A stretch of 64,000 nt of DNA, from NCBI GenBank assembly GCA_013400975.1, contig WBMZ01012704.1, forward strand, positions 94,356 to 158,355, read 5' to 3'. Origin of the DNA: Atrichornis clamosus (taxonomy: Eukaryota > Chordata > Aves > Passeriformes > Menuridae). The notes beneath the pieces are model-generated. The model was not told the DNA's origin. It made no database searches and saw nothing but the letters and a program-made list of their open reading frames with translations. The position numbers were made by a program, and so were the translations under genes. Shown piece by piece: positions 1 through 11,535 of the stretch (positions are counted from its first letter, which is position 1; every line of letters starts with the position of its first letter).

Positions 1-394
1 GTTCCACAAAAGTCAAGAGATGACAGGTACAGATTCCCTCCAATCAGCCAAACCTGTCAGAAGACATTAGATTGTTTTCACATGAATTGTTTTTGACAAT
101 TTTGCCTTAGTTGTAACTTCCAGGTGCCCAGCAACAGCTTTAGTAATTCTTACAGTCGTTTTTAGGAATTGAGGTTAAGTTGACTGAATTAATCTTTTTC
201 TTTTGAAAATTAAGTACAAAATTTGCCCATTCCTGATTTTATAAGGCCTCAATCTTTTTCCAAAAGGCCTTAACTATACCACCAACAACTCCTGAACTGC
301 AAGCGGTCTTTAAATACATTATTACGAACTTCATCAGATACCAGGAACTTGGAACTATTTATCTTGTGCACACATTCTCTGTCCCTTTGTTGTT
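1..394. other. Unique AT-rich non-coding sequence
   Basis: No repeat, RNA gene or convincing coding frame was recognised in this stretch. It leads directly into the first CR1 fragment; the exact CR1 boundary is uncertain by about 20 bases. Confidence 0.5.
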
Positions 395-788
395 ATCCCT
401 TGCATCTTCAAAAAGGGCGAAAGGAGGACCTAGGAAAATGCATGCCAACAGACCTCATCTCAGTCCCCGGTAAGGTGATGGAACAAATGCTGGAAATCAT
501 TTCTAGGCACATGAAGGACAAGAAGGAGATTAGGAGTAGTTAGCACGAATTCACAAAGGCAACTCATACTTGACAAATAGACAACCATCTATGATGAAAT
601 TACCATCTTGGTAGGTGAGGGGGGCACAGGGAATATTTTCTTCCTTGACTTCAGTAAGGCTTTTGAAACTGTCTCTGATAACCTCCTCATAGACAAGTTG
701 GTGAAGTATGGGCTGGGCAATCAACTCTAGGTGGCCCTGCTTGAGCAGTGGGGTTGGACCAGATGCCCTCAGCCATTCTGTGATTATT
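395..788 (+). mobile_element. CR1 LINE fragment with internal deletion
   Basis: This is a dead copy of a CR1 non-LTR retrotransposon in plus orientation. The left part matches CR1 ORF2 just before and inside the reverse transcriptase. The codons at 641-676 read FLDFSKAFETVS, the conserved RT block that carries a catalytic aspartate. At about position 722 the text jumps from RT sequence straight into the CR1 3' end, the region around GTGGCCCTGCTTGAGCAG, and finishes with a CR1-type tail ATTCTGTGATTA. The rest of the RT and the C-terminal part of ORF2 are therefore missing. The frame is broken by stops, so no protein is made. Identification is from knowledge of the avian CR1 family; the subfamily was not assigned. 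Confidence 0.9.
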
Positions 789-2759
789 TTCATAGGTTTT
801 TATATTAATTCACAGTTAAGAACTCAAGATTTAGCAACAAGCATCTTAGTTTTGGATTCCTGACAAACAGGACACTTCACAGGACATCCAGTTGGGTCAT
901 AAAATCCTTAAAGTGAGGACAGCCAACCATTATCACCATTCATATTCTCCTAAGAGTGCTTGCAGTGCTTGATTGCAGGGGAACAGAACACCCTGCATTG
1001 GATGTAGTGGAGCCCATCAAGCAGGTGGCTCTTGCGAGGCAGAGGTTTCTCCTCCACGGCTGATGGTGCTGCAACCCTTAGCAATTGTTCTCTCTTTTTG
1101 TTCTTGGATATCTCTACTGACAATATCTAATGAACCTGAAATTTTCTCAGCCTAATCTACAACTGGAGAGATGCATCCAGTGCCTTTACTCTAGCACTTT
1201 TTTCCACAAATTCCAGGAGCTCAGGAAGAGAAACTAGCAGCAGTTATGTGCCACTAGCTTTATAGGCTTCCTTCCTGCCCTTCCTGTAGTTTTTTCTCAA
1301 AGTGTTTTCTGCAAAGAATCTGATAAACCATCTATTGCTAATCTCCCAGGAGATTCTCTTAAAAGACTCCAAGAGTGTTAAGCACAGTGTCGATTCTGTT
1401 ATTATAACAATTGCCTCATGACTTGAAAACATCTGCATTTTTTAGAAAAGAAGCCAAAAATACCAATAAATGAAGCCCATATATTGTATTTTAAAATCTC
1501 GTTAATTGTACAGTTGTGCATTAGGACGAGAGTGGTACATAAATCTAAGGCCAGGCATACAAAAAACCATAACCTAATTCAACTCTGAAAACACTAGAAA
1601 TTTAATGTTTAAACACAGGAAGGCAGGAAGACAGTAATAGTCCAGTCCCATCCAGTTTGAAAACAGTGGGATGGTTTGTGTCTTTTAGCTTCAGGGACAC
1701 CCAGCAGGTGAAACTGGTGGGTACAACTCCAGGCTGTTGAGATGCACAGCCTCGTGCTCTCGGTTACTCTCATTTGAACTGCACACAGGAACAGGTTCTG
1801 TGGTAATGAGAAAATGGACTGTGGTGTAAATACCCATAGAAGAGTTTAACAGAGACATCTCATTTTAAATGGTGTCTGCCTGGCAATATGGCCATCTTCA
1901 AATGAAGTCAAGAAGAGGATCCACTGACTGGAAGCAGTGCTCAAATCCCCAGCATCAGCCTGTCTGCTTCATTTGCTTTATTTCAATAGCCACAAGTATA
2001 GCCAGGAGCTTTAACAGACAGGAGCTCACCAAGTCGTCGCTGAGACATCTCTTTAAAAGTGATTCTCTAAAAATATGAGGGTGAAAAACATTAAATGGAG
2101 CAGGAGATTATTGTAAAATTGCAGTCAGCTTCTACCCCTCTAGAAACATTCAAAATTTGCAAATGCACTACTCAGATTTTTACTGCAAGATCTTGTCTCT
2201 CTTACTTCTCCTTTCCTGCATAAATATCCTCAGGCTCTTGAGTGATTGAAACCCACTAAGAAAGACAGATGGCCTTTTGATAATATCTAATGGAATGTGT
2301 AATCTGGAATTCCCTCCCATGCTGAACTCTGTGACCCAGAATGAATATGTGCAAATTTCAGAATTCTAGTTGAATAATTAAATGGAAGTATAATAAAGTC
2401 ATTGAGTTGTTCTATTGCAAATTTACACAGAAAGAGACTAGTATTGGAACAAAATTGAAGATTTTACATGGGCAATGACTTCAGTACAGAATCATGCATA
2501 GAATACATGAATATATTCTAGTTTTTAAGAGAAAACTACACGTAAGGTAGTCTCCTTTCCAAAATAGTTAACTAATTGCATAGATTAGCAGGGTCATTGC
2601 GATACTCAAATGCATTATGGTCTATTCTTTCAAATGCAATTAGGAGCATTCAATTTAAGAACCAGTCTAAATGGGCTCATTTTACACCATTATTTCAATC
2701 TAGCTAAGAGTAAATCTGTGAATAAATCAACATTTCACCATTATCTGATTGTTATGGGA
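789..2759. other. Unique sequence, nothing recognised
   Basis: About 2 kb of AT-rich sequence. The only open frames are short (60-70 codons), lie on both strands and look like chance. No repeat, RNA or regulatory signal was recognised. Confidence 0.5.
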
Positions 2760-3050
2760 TTAACAGGAAGCTGATATTACCAAGCAGTTCTTTATAGACT
2801 GGCACTCTACTGTAATAAGCCATGTTCTGATTAAGTTCCTAATGTGCTTTTGCACTATTTCATATTTCTGCATGTTCTTACATGCTTCTAAAAAGTGACA
2901 GTGACTGAAGATGTTATGGTATATGGCCCAGATGAAGTCCATAATGCTCTGACTGTTCCACACAGCGTATTTGTTGGCTTCCTCAAGCTCCTCTTTACAG
3001 TGTTTCTCCTCTGCATGACAAATCAGGCTTACTGGCTGTGTTTGTAAGCC
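2760..3050 (-). pseudogene. Unidentified protein-like open frame, possible decayed gene copy or exon
   Basis: Read on the minus strand, an open frame of about 97 codons runs down to a stop at the left edge. It has a mixed, soluble-protein-like composition, including KHCKEELEEANKYAVWNSQS followed by an alternating hydrophobic and charged stretch. A second open frame on the same strand (3219 down to 2995) overlaps its upstream end in another phase, as a frameshifted pseudogene would. No clear splice sites bracket the frame and I do not recognise a family. A chance open frame is a real alternative, since frames of similar length occur elsewhere in the window. No CR1 or LTR similarity was seen here. 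Confidence 0.2.
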
Positions 3051-4819
3051 TTACAAGCCTTTCAGTCCTCAAAATATTACTAGGAGGAATTAATGACAAT
3101 GAAAGCTCATAGCCCCAAACACTGACTTCCTGAGCTAGAAAAATGATTGCTCTGTCTGTTGAGAATAAAAACTCTTTTCCCTTTAGGTAGATCAGCTCAT
3201 GCAAGGAGACACAAAACAATTACCCAGAGTGTTCCACAAGTGTTAACATCTGACAGTCTGCTGTAGGCAGACCTTGGGAACCTTATAAGAAAAGAAACCC
3301 AAAGTGCTCTTGGGATTTAGGCATCTTCAAGGCTCACTGATGTCCAGCTCCAACACTGAAGGCCAAATCACACTCACACTCAAGGCATGGAGACAGTTAT
3401 CAGACTGTGCCCAGAACTGCCCGGTCTCGTAGCTACACTGTGTGAAATCTCATCACAACAGTACCACAAAAGACCTTCTGACAGATAATGTGGACAGATC
3501 CTAGAGGAAGACATCATCCACATTGGGTGGTCCCAACTTCAGACAGTGTCTGAAAATCCTTTACCTCTGTTTTTCAACAAGGTGACTATTTAATGTATTT
3601 CTTTGCCTCCTGTATTTCACTGTATTGTATCACTTTAGCGTACAAGGACACTGAATTGTCAATTATTTATCTAAGATTCTATGTTGTACAATGGGGAGAA
3701 AAGGGGGAGGGTTCTTTCAATATAACAAAGTGTTCTAAAAGTGGATACTTTCAGAATTGAAACTAGTTTGAGGAAAGATTTGTGTATTCTAGTTTGGAAA
3801 GCACTTATATATTTGTGTTGACAGGGGAAAGATCAATAAATAGCACAGTAATATAAAATAGAAATGAAATAATAAAAAATAAAATACAATACTGAAATAA
3901 TAGAAATAAGAATATGCTGATAGGTAAGTATTGCCTTTACAGATGGAGTAGAATACTAGTTCTCCCAGATCATAAACTAATTCTCGCCTTTTTAAAACAA
4001 TATAAAGAAACAGATCATAACAGCCTGGAAACAACTAGTGTCTTTAAAGATTACTACAGGAAGGAGAATACAAATTCAGAGGTCAAACCTTTGGGGTTTA
4101 CTCTAACAAAAATGAGCAAAAGTGAATGATGTTGTGACTGAAATATGCTGGGGAGATTTGTTGGAGCCAAACTGACCAAGTACACTGCCTTGCCTGCTCT
4201 GTTCTGCATAATTAACTATCTTATTAACTAGACAATTGATTCACTGCTTTATTGATTGATTGTTGCATTCATTCTCTCTTTCTGCTTTTTGTTTCGCTGC
4301 CAACTTTATCAGTTTAATTGCACAACTTTCTTCCTAAGTGATTCATCCCTAATCAACTCTCTCATTCACTGCTGAGCCTGTTTCTCACACAGTTCACTGC
4401 TCAGCTGAATCCCAAGGCTTCACCTGCCTGATCTTCTTGGCATTTGTGACAAGTTGTGGGACCCCTTGGGGTTCAGACGACAGGTTCTGTTTGATGCTTT
4501 GGACATTAGGAGATTTGATATTTATTCTACATGTGCCCGAAGAAAAACCTCATTGTACATTGGCAGTGATCAGCTTTTGGTGTTCTGATAGTGAAACCGA
4601 GCTATGAAAAGCCACGGTAAAGGTCTGTAAAAAGTCAGTGTTTCTTTGTTTATATGGATGCCTCTTTTAGACAGCACACTTGTCTACATGACAACTGACT
4701 GCTATCATACTGCCCGAGGTAAAACTGCTTTTCAAACCTTAATTACAGAAGACAGGCAAATCTGCTTATTGCAAATCTCAGGGAGGATTTGCAGCTTTGA
4801 CCACCTGACTAGCCTGGCT
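3051..4819. other. Unique AT-rich sequence
   Basis: Low-complexity AT-rich patches occur around 3830-3920 and 4200-4260. The first 170 bases hold the second minus-strand open frame mentioned for the neighbouring entry. Otherwise no repeat or gene was recognised. Confidence 0.45.
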
Positions 4820-5140
4820 AGCTGACCAGATGAAAAGGTCAGCAAAAGCCACTTAAAATTTAGATCAGGTTCCTTAGTACCTTGTCCCTTTCAAGTATTG
4901 AATACCTCCGTGTGGAGAGGATCCACCACAGCACTTTGCAGCCTGTTTCCATGCTTGGCTACTGTTTTTGGAGGAGTTTTTCCTCCATCTCCAGCCAGCG
5001 TTTCCTCTGCTGTAGCTCATTACTGGTTCTTGTTCACGTTTTTCTTGTGTACCTCTCAGAGGAGAAGGTGGGCTCTGTCTTCTCCATAGTTCCCCTTCCA
5101 GTAGCAGATGGCAGCAGTTAGATCCCACTCCTGTATGCCA
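4820..5140 (-). mobile_element. Diverged CR1 LINE 3' fragment
   Basis: Read on the minus strand, this follows the order of a CR1 3' region. A GAAGACAGAGCC block (the usual '...gaagatggagcc' of CR1) comes first, then an AGGTACACA...GAACAAGAACC segment, then CATGGAAACAGGCTGC, then GGAGGTATTCAA and a final stretch like CR1 '...ctgagcaacctgatcta'. The copy is clearly older than the best CR1 copies in the window, with many substitutions, and the 3' tail is not recognisable. The 153-codon minus-strand open frame across 4874-5335 largely falls in this element and is not a gene. Boundaries are approximate. Confidence 0.65.
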
Positions 5141-8100
5141 CAGGCTCCAGCAATATGACAATATGACAGCAAAATGAGAAACTGCCAGCTGCTGACAGCA
5201 ATGGAAGGAAAAAATGGCTGGACAACCCCAACCTGGGGCTAAACTAATGAAACCACCCAAGAAACTGACAGATACCACCCATGGGAAAAGTGATCTATCG
5301 GGAACTCTGCTTGGATGAAGAACATCAGAGGACACTGGGAATAGAGAAGATTCCCAGATTTACCAGGGTTACTGACAAAGACCAGAATTACTAAAATCAC
5401 CAAAACCAGGGATGGTGGGAAAAGAATAAGCAGGAGTGGGCTGGTTTTTTTTGGAGGGCAGGGAAAGGGATGGGGAAAGAGTAAACCAAATGGTACGACT
5501 GAGAAGCTCACAGGTATCCATGAAAGCAGCTTTGCCCAGAAAGTGACAACCACCCTGTTTCTCTGTCCATGTCACATCCCCAATTTTCCTGTGTGTTCAG
5601 GGAAACCTGGAAGGTTTCTTTTAATTCCAACAAGAGAGGAAATTTCCACAGAGGTAAAGGAGGATCAACCAAGCCTCTCCAACATACTCCTTTCGAGATG
5701 AAGGACTTTTTTCTTTCCCCTTTATTATTTGTTATCACCAACATCGTATCCTTTCAGCTGCCCCTGCACCATTCCATCATGTTTTCAGTCCTTCAACTTT
5801 ACTTAATTTTCCACCTATCATCCCATATTTCTCCTCCTCTAAGTAAATCCTATGACAGCACAAGCTATAATATGGAACCCTTTTCCATCCTCTTGTCTAC
5901 TAATATTAATACTCCCTGCTTCCAAAAGGATAGCTTAAACCACCAGATCTTTGTTATCTTCCTTTCTTAAGAAAACAAATTTTAGATTTAGATAGCCACG
6001 TTACACGTCTGCCAGTTTTTCCTAAAACGTCTTGAACCATTTTGGCTTTTCAACTGAATGTGTAGGAGCTGAAGACAATTGAATTCCTACAGGTCCTGAG
6101 AATGCTAACAGCCAGGCAAAAGAGGGACCCAACTTAGTGCTCCCACTGGCAGAAAAGCAGACCAAATTCGCACATTATTTGTTGTCTGGCAGCAGCTGGA
6201 AGCCCAAGCCACAGGCACACTGCTCCTGGCTGGTGACAGTGTTTGCTTGTACTTACCAAGCAGAAGCACCATAGGAGACATGAGGGAGAGCTGGAATATT
6301 GCAGAGAGATCGTTTAAACAAGACAGGATACAAATCTGTAGGAAATTCTGCTCAGGGAAATACGTGCCTTTTAAATCCATGAAATCCTGCCCAAAATAAA
6401 AATCACATTAAACATTTCCACTCAGGGTTTGACAAATGACAGGTTGGAATCATTTACTTAAAATCAGATTTGTTCAAATCTGAGTTTAATCAAACTAATG
6501 CTGTTTCAAAATCATAATAGAGCTTCTTTTATTTAATTAACAATTGAATCTAAAATAATTTAAATCAGCACTGCTGCTGATTGGCTGTTTTGTCTTATTA
6601 TGAGAAAATAGCTACAGGCAATAGCACATTTTGTAAAGAATGCATCTCTTTACCTGGAGAATATTCTCTCTGAGTTCAGTGATACTGCACTTGGAATTAA
6701 AGTTACACATGTGAATTTATTTATAAAACAGAGACTGGTTTATTTTAAAACAACTTTTAGTGGAAAAGACTTTACAAGAATACAGTTTCATTGTAAAGTG
6801 CCAGGAAACAAAACCTGCTTAGATTGATTTCAATGCACTAAATCAATGCAGATCATTTTATTTCTAAAAGGCAGACAAGATCAAAATGAAGCTGTTTTCC
6901 TATATTCATACCTAAGCATCCTAAGGAAGGAGTCTCAAAGGTATCTCAGTGATTCCAGTGCTCAAGCCCCATGGACACAGGACACAGCCACAGATACTAG
7001 AGAAGCCCCATGGTGTAGCTTCTCAGCTTTCTGAGGTGAACGAGGTGCAGCACACTTACAACTCACCCTTTTTGCAAGCACTTGACTTCCAGCATTTTGC
7101 ACAAATGAATGGCTTTCTCATGTCAAGAATGTCAGTGAAACCCTGACATGGACCCATGCTCTCTCTTTCCACAGCACATGTAAATGTTTTAAACTGGAGA
7201 TTTCTGAGAGAAAAGTAATTCCTCTGAGAAATGTGAAATTTTAGGAGGTGTTAGGAAATAAACCGAAAAGGCAGCCACAGGTCTGACACATTTGAAATTT
7301 AAGATGATACAGTGTGAACATTTATAAACATTTCAACTTACAAATGGCTTAATCAGTAAATCAAATGTAATCCTTTTACATATCTTTTTCCATCTCTTTC
7401 ACTACATTCACACCTTAACCTTCCAGGCCCTTCTGAGTTCTCTGCCACCACATCCCTGCCTACCCTCAGCAGAACACCCCAAACCATCTACCCCAGCCTC
7501 TCTCTGAGCATGCTGCTTCATCTTTAGCAACTTCAATTTTGGAAATTCAGTAAATTAGAGCTTTCAGAGACAAAATATAGAAGACCACAAGTCTGCAACA
7601 GCATCTGTGTATTGTCTGTGACACTTGCTGTTCACCGCCACCTCTGTTCTCCAGGTACACACAGGTTTGCCTCTGGATAAGTGTTGTGTCCAAAACCATT
7701 AACATAAATATATTTGCACAAATTGCAAGACTGAGGAAGTTCAGCACAGATATCAATCAGCAAACACCATGAAACCCATGGTCAAAGCCTGAGAAACAAC
7801 ACAACAGATGTTGTCTTCTGCACAGTAATGACTAAGCCTTGGTCTTCCTTTTAATAGTCTTTACTGTTATATGAGGAACATTCTCAGATGCTAGAAAAGG
7901 AACTAAGATCCAGCCACCTCCGCATGATTTCCTCCCAGTGGGGGTTTGCCAAAATTCCCCCTGTGCAGGAGAAGCACATCCACCCACAGACCTGGCACAG
8001 GAGGACCTTCCCAGCCTAGCAGGTCCCAGCACTCCTGCAACCATGGCCCTCAGCCAGGGGGCTATATGGAAAATAAAAGTGGCTCCCAGGTCTAGTTTGC

Positions 8101-10656
8101 TAGTAGCAAAAGAAGTGAGCAGAAAGGCATTTTAAAGACCTTTCTCTTTGCGTACCTATTTCTTTCATGAAAACAGATCAGCCACTGGACAAGATGTTTA
8201 CAAGCAACCCTGGCACAGTCTGTGCAAATTTTGTGGAAAAACTGGGTAAGTACATATGTAACTAATCTTTTGTCTTCCAGGGGATTAGCTGATTACTGGA
8301 ACAAGTGGGGAAAAAAAAAAGAAAACATCATTTTGGGGCCAAGCAGTTTTATTTGGTATATGTTGTTTTCCAAACAGAAAAAGTATTGTTTCTCTAAAAT
8401 TAAGGACAGCTTGAATGTTGTGTGAGGTCTAAACCAGGCTGTATGTTCAATCATTTGAGGTTAGGAAAAAAGAGATTTTTTTTAATCTCCAGCTCTTCAC
8501 AAAGCACGCTTGTGTTCAAAACGAGATGTTTTCATAAGCAAGCTTTTGTGTACAGCAGCGCTTCAGCTGTATTTCAGAAATTAAGAGTCATCCATCTGAG
8601 ATTCACTTTAATGACTAATTTCCCTACCATAGAGTTTAAAGTACAAAGAACAGCCACTGACTGGCAGAGCCAAGCTTTCGGTTGCCATGCAACACCCCTG
8701 TCGCAGGTTTCCCTTCATCTTCTAGTGCTTTTACTCCGGCTCTGTTCTCCATGGATGAAAGTTACGCAATGCTTTCTAGATACTTAACAGCAGATGTATT
8801 AAATTTCTAATCTGATATAAACCAGACTGCAATTTTCTACTGAAAAAGTCACATCAATGAATTTAATAATGTTTTAAATTATAGTCTTTGATAGCAGAGT
8901 ATCTAGTTTTCAAATTTACATTATGGTGATTTTCTACCATGTGCATCAGTGACAACTCCCTTTTGTCTATGTCTTCTTTTAAGTGCCTGTGGGATTTTGA
9001 CAACATTTTATGGGAAGAAAGGTCTCATCCAAGGCTTTGCAAAGCCACCTGCCCACACGCTATTTGGTGGCAAACACAGAGCACTTGCTCATGGGGAGGT
9101 GGAGATGGACACTGAGGCTCCCGTGATGGCAGCTAGCTGCTAGTCATCCCATCCCCTTCATGCTGACCAGACCGGAGACACAGGCTGAAACCTCTCCATC
9201 CAACTTTCCGTTGTAATCAGGATCAAGAGGTTTTGCTACCAACTTCAATCAGATTTGAAGCAAAGAAATAGACATAAATTACTTGATATTTTCCAATGAG
9301 GCTCTGAGTCAGAGTTGCCTATGCTGCTGCCTGTTCAGAGAACATCTTCCTATTTTGCAAAAGAGTAATTTAGTATTATCAGTGGACTGTAACCAAAATT
9401 TAGAGCAATCTAGACATACTAATGGAGCTACACATGCATGCAGGGCTCCAGAGTAGCTCTGAATTGGCATAGGCAGCCATTTCTAAGCACAACAGGCACT
9501 AGCCTTCCAGAAAGCAGTGCTGTCACATACATAAAGATGATTTCCCTTTCTTTTTCCTACATGGATGAATGAACAGGTTCTCTTGTGGTGTTTCTGAAAT
9601 CTGTTTAGAAAACATAAGAGCCTAATTCTATAAATTAGCAGAATAGTTTAAATTTCACATAGACTAAACTTGTTGTAAATTTTGTCTTTTTGCCATGATG
9701 ATGAATATTTATAACTTTTGTTCTGCTATTTGAGTAATAGAATTACTTACTCGTGTTCTTTACAATAAAATACATTTTTGAAAATAGAGTACTCACAGTA
9801 TCTAAATTATGTTCAAAAATAGCCTAGAAAGATGCTGCCTGTCTACTTTTGACCTGAGATTTATAATAAGTATTACTACTGTGTGATGCATTTGTATGGA
9901 TTCAATGACTCTCTTTCAATACAAACATTAGGTTTTGTAAGGCATAAATCTTAATAGGCAAAAGCCTTTTCTAAAGGCAACAGTGCTTAACATAGTTGTC
10001 ATTTTATAAAGTGAGTTTTGCTTTTTCTCACTGAAAGCTTCATTCTGCTGCAGAGGAAAGTGCAGATGAGTCAAGAAAACAGGAAAATTTTCATTGCATT
10101 CGGAGTCCTTGAGTGAAAGCTAATGTGTTCCCTGGTTCTGAGAAACCTCATATAAATCTTCTCCTGTGTAGACTTTCATATGAGTTTTTCTGGTTTTTGA
10201 CAAGAAGCTTCCCCTCCTTTTCCCTGATGTTTGCTGGCCCAGGCTGGGTCAGTCCCAAAGGTTTTGATGGGAGCTTCTTGTGCCCACCAGTCTCACATAT
10301 TTTCCATGCATGTTCCTGTGGAGAAGAAATGCATGGGCATCAGAAAGGAGCCCTGATCATCCCTGGCATCCCTGAACATCCAGTCCTGATTTCAGACCTG
10401 GCCCTTGGTGATTAAAAGCCAAGTAGACTACTTTCAAAGCAATCCAAATCCTAGCATTTTGTGTCCTTTATTTTTTCCTCACAGCTTTACTGCTAGGCTT
10501 TTCCTGTGTGTCCTTTTTGTCGTAGCAAGGCTTCTTAAATGATAGTGACCTTTATCCAGCATGCAGGAAAGTTTTTCTCTTTGTTGATATGCCATTGATG
10601 TCCTGCTGATTGATCACCAACTCCATGAATTTTGTAACCTTTATGTAAGTGTGGGG
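5141..10656. other. Unique non-coding sequence, 5.5 kb
   Basis: No repeat family was recognised with confidence. Many short open frames occur on both strands (largest 133 codons at 5569-5970 and 121 codons at 8422-8787), with compositions typical of chance frames. A small palindrome GTTGCCATGCAAC at 8681-8693 resembles an RFX X-box. Nothing else stands out. Confidence 0.45.
8681..8693. promoter_or_regulatory. X-box-like palindrome
   Basis: GTTGC-CAT-GCAAC is a perfect 5-bp inverted repeat with a 3-base centre. It resembles RFX-factor X-box half sites (GTTGCC...GCAAC), with one base less than the canonical 14-mer. This is a sequence match only; a 13-base palindrome can occur by chance in 64 kb and no promoter context is visible. 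Confidence 0.15.
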
Positions 10657-11535
10657 AATCACAGAATCAATTAATGTCTTGGGTTGGAAGGCACCTTAAA
10701 GATCACCCAGTTCCAACTCCCCTGCCATGGGCAGGGACACCATTCACTGGACCAGGTTGCTCAAAGCCCTGTCCAACCTTACCTTGAACACTTCCAGGGG
10801 TGGGGCATCCACAGCTTCTCTGGGGAACCTGTTCCAGTGCCTCACCAGACTCAAAGTATAGAATCTCTTAATATCTAGTTTATACCTACTCTCTTCCAGT
10901 TCAAAACCATTCCCTCTTGTTCTGTCACTACATGCCCTTGTAAAAAGTCTCTCTACAGCCTTCTTTCAGGCCCCTTTTAGTTACTGGAAAGTTCTCTAAG
11001 GTCTCCCTGGACCCTTGTCTTCTCCAGGCTGATCAATCCCAACCCTCTCAGCCTGTCTTCATAGGAGAGGTGTTCCAGCCCTCTGATAGTCTTTCTGACC
11101 CTCCTCTGGACTCACTCCAACAGGTCAATATCCTTCTTGTGTTGGGGACTCCAGAGCTGGACACAGCACGCCAGGCAGGGTGTCATGAGAGAAGAGAAGG
11201 GCAGGATCGCATCCTTCAACCTGCTGGCCACACTGCTTTTGATGCAGACCTGGATATGTTTGGCTTTCTGGGCTGCAAATGCACATTGCCAAGACATGTT
11301 GAGCTTCTCATCAACCAAGAGCCCCAACTCCCTTTTTTTATGGCTGTTCTTTGTCTGTTGTATATCAGGCTGTGTTTGTGCTTGCAGGATCTTGCACTTG
11401 GCCTTGTTGAACTTCATGTTCACAGAGATGCACCTCTCAAGGTCCTGTCAGGGTCCCTCTGGATGGTGCCCCTTCCCTCCAGTGTGTCAACTGCACCACA
11501 CAGTTGGGTGTTGCTGACAAACTTGCATTTGTACA
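10657..11535 (-). mobile_element. CR1 LINE, 5'-truncated, 3' end present
   Basis: This CR1 copy lies on the minus strand. Its tail is at the left (AATCACAGAATC), followed by the CR1 3' region (GGTTGGAAGGCACC, then the block around CTGCCATGGGCAGGGACACC) and the C-terminal part of ORF2. Minus-strand codons at 11112-11423 read VDEKLNMSWQCAFAAQKA, the conserved CR1 block after the RT domain, and continue to the 'lys-asp-x-x-leu-leu-glu' block. The copy stops at about 11535, so the RT domain and everything 5' of it is missing. That is the usual result of incomplete target-primed reverse transcription. Large plus-strand frames here (up to 179 codons at 11070-11609) are antisense shadows. Confidence 0.93.

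Noticed and set aside
4874..5335. Open frame of 153 codons, minus strand
   Set aside because: Mostly diverged CR1 3' sequence.
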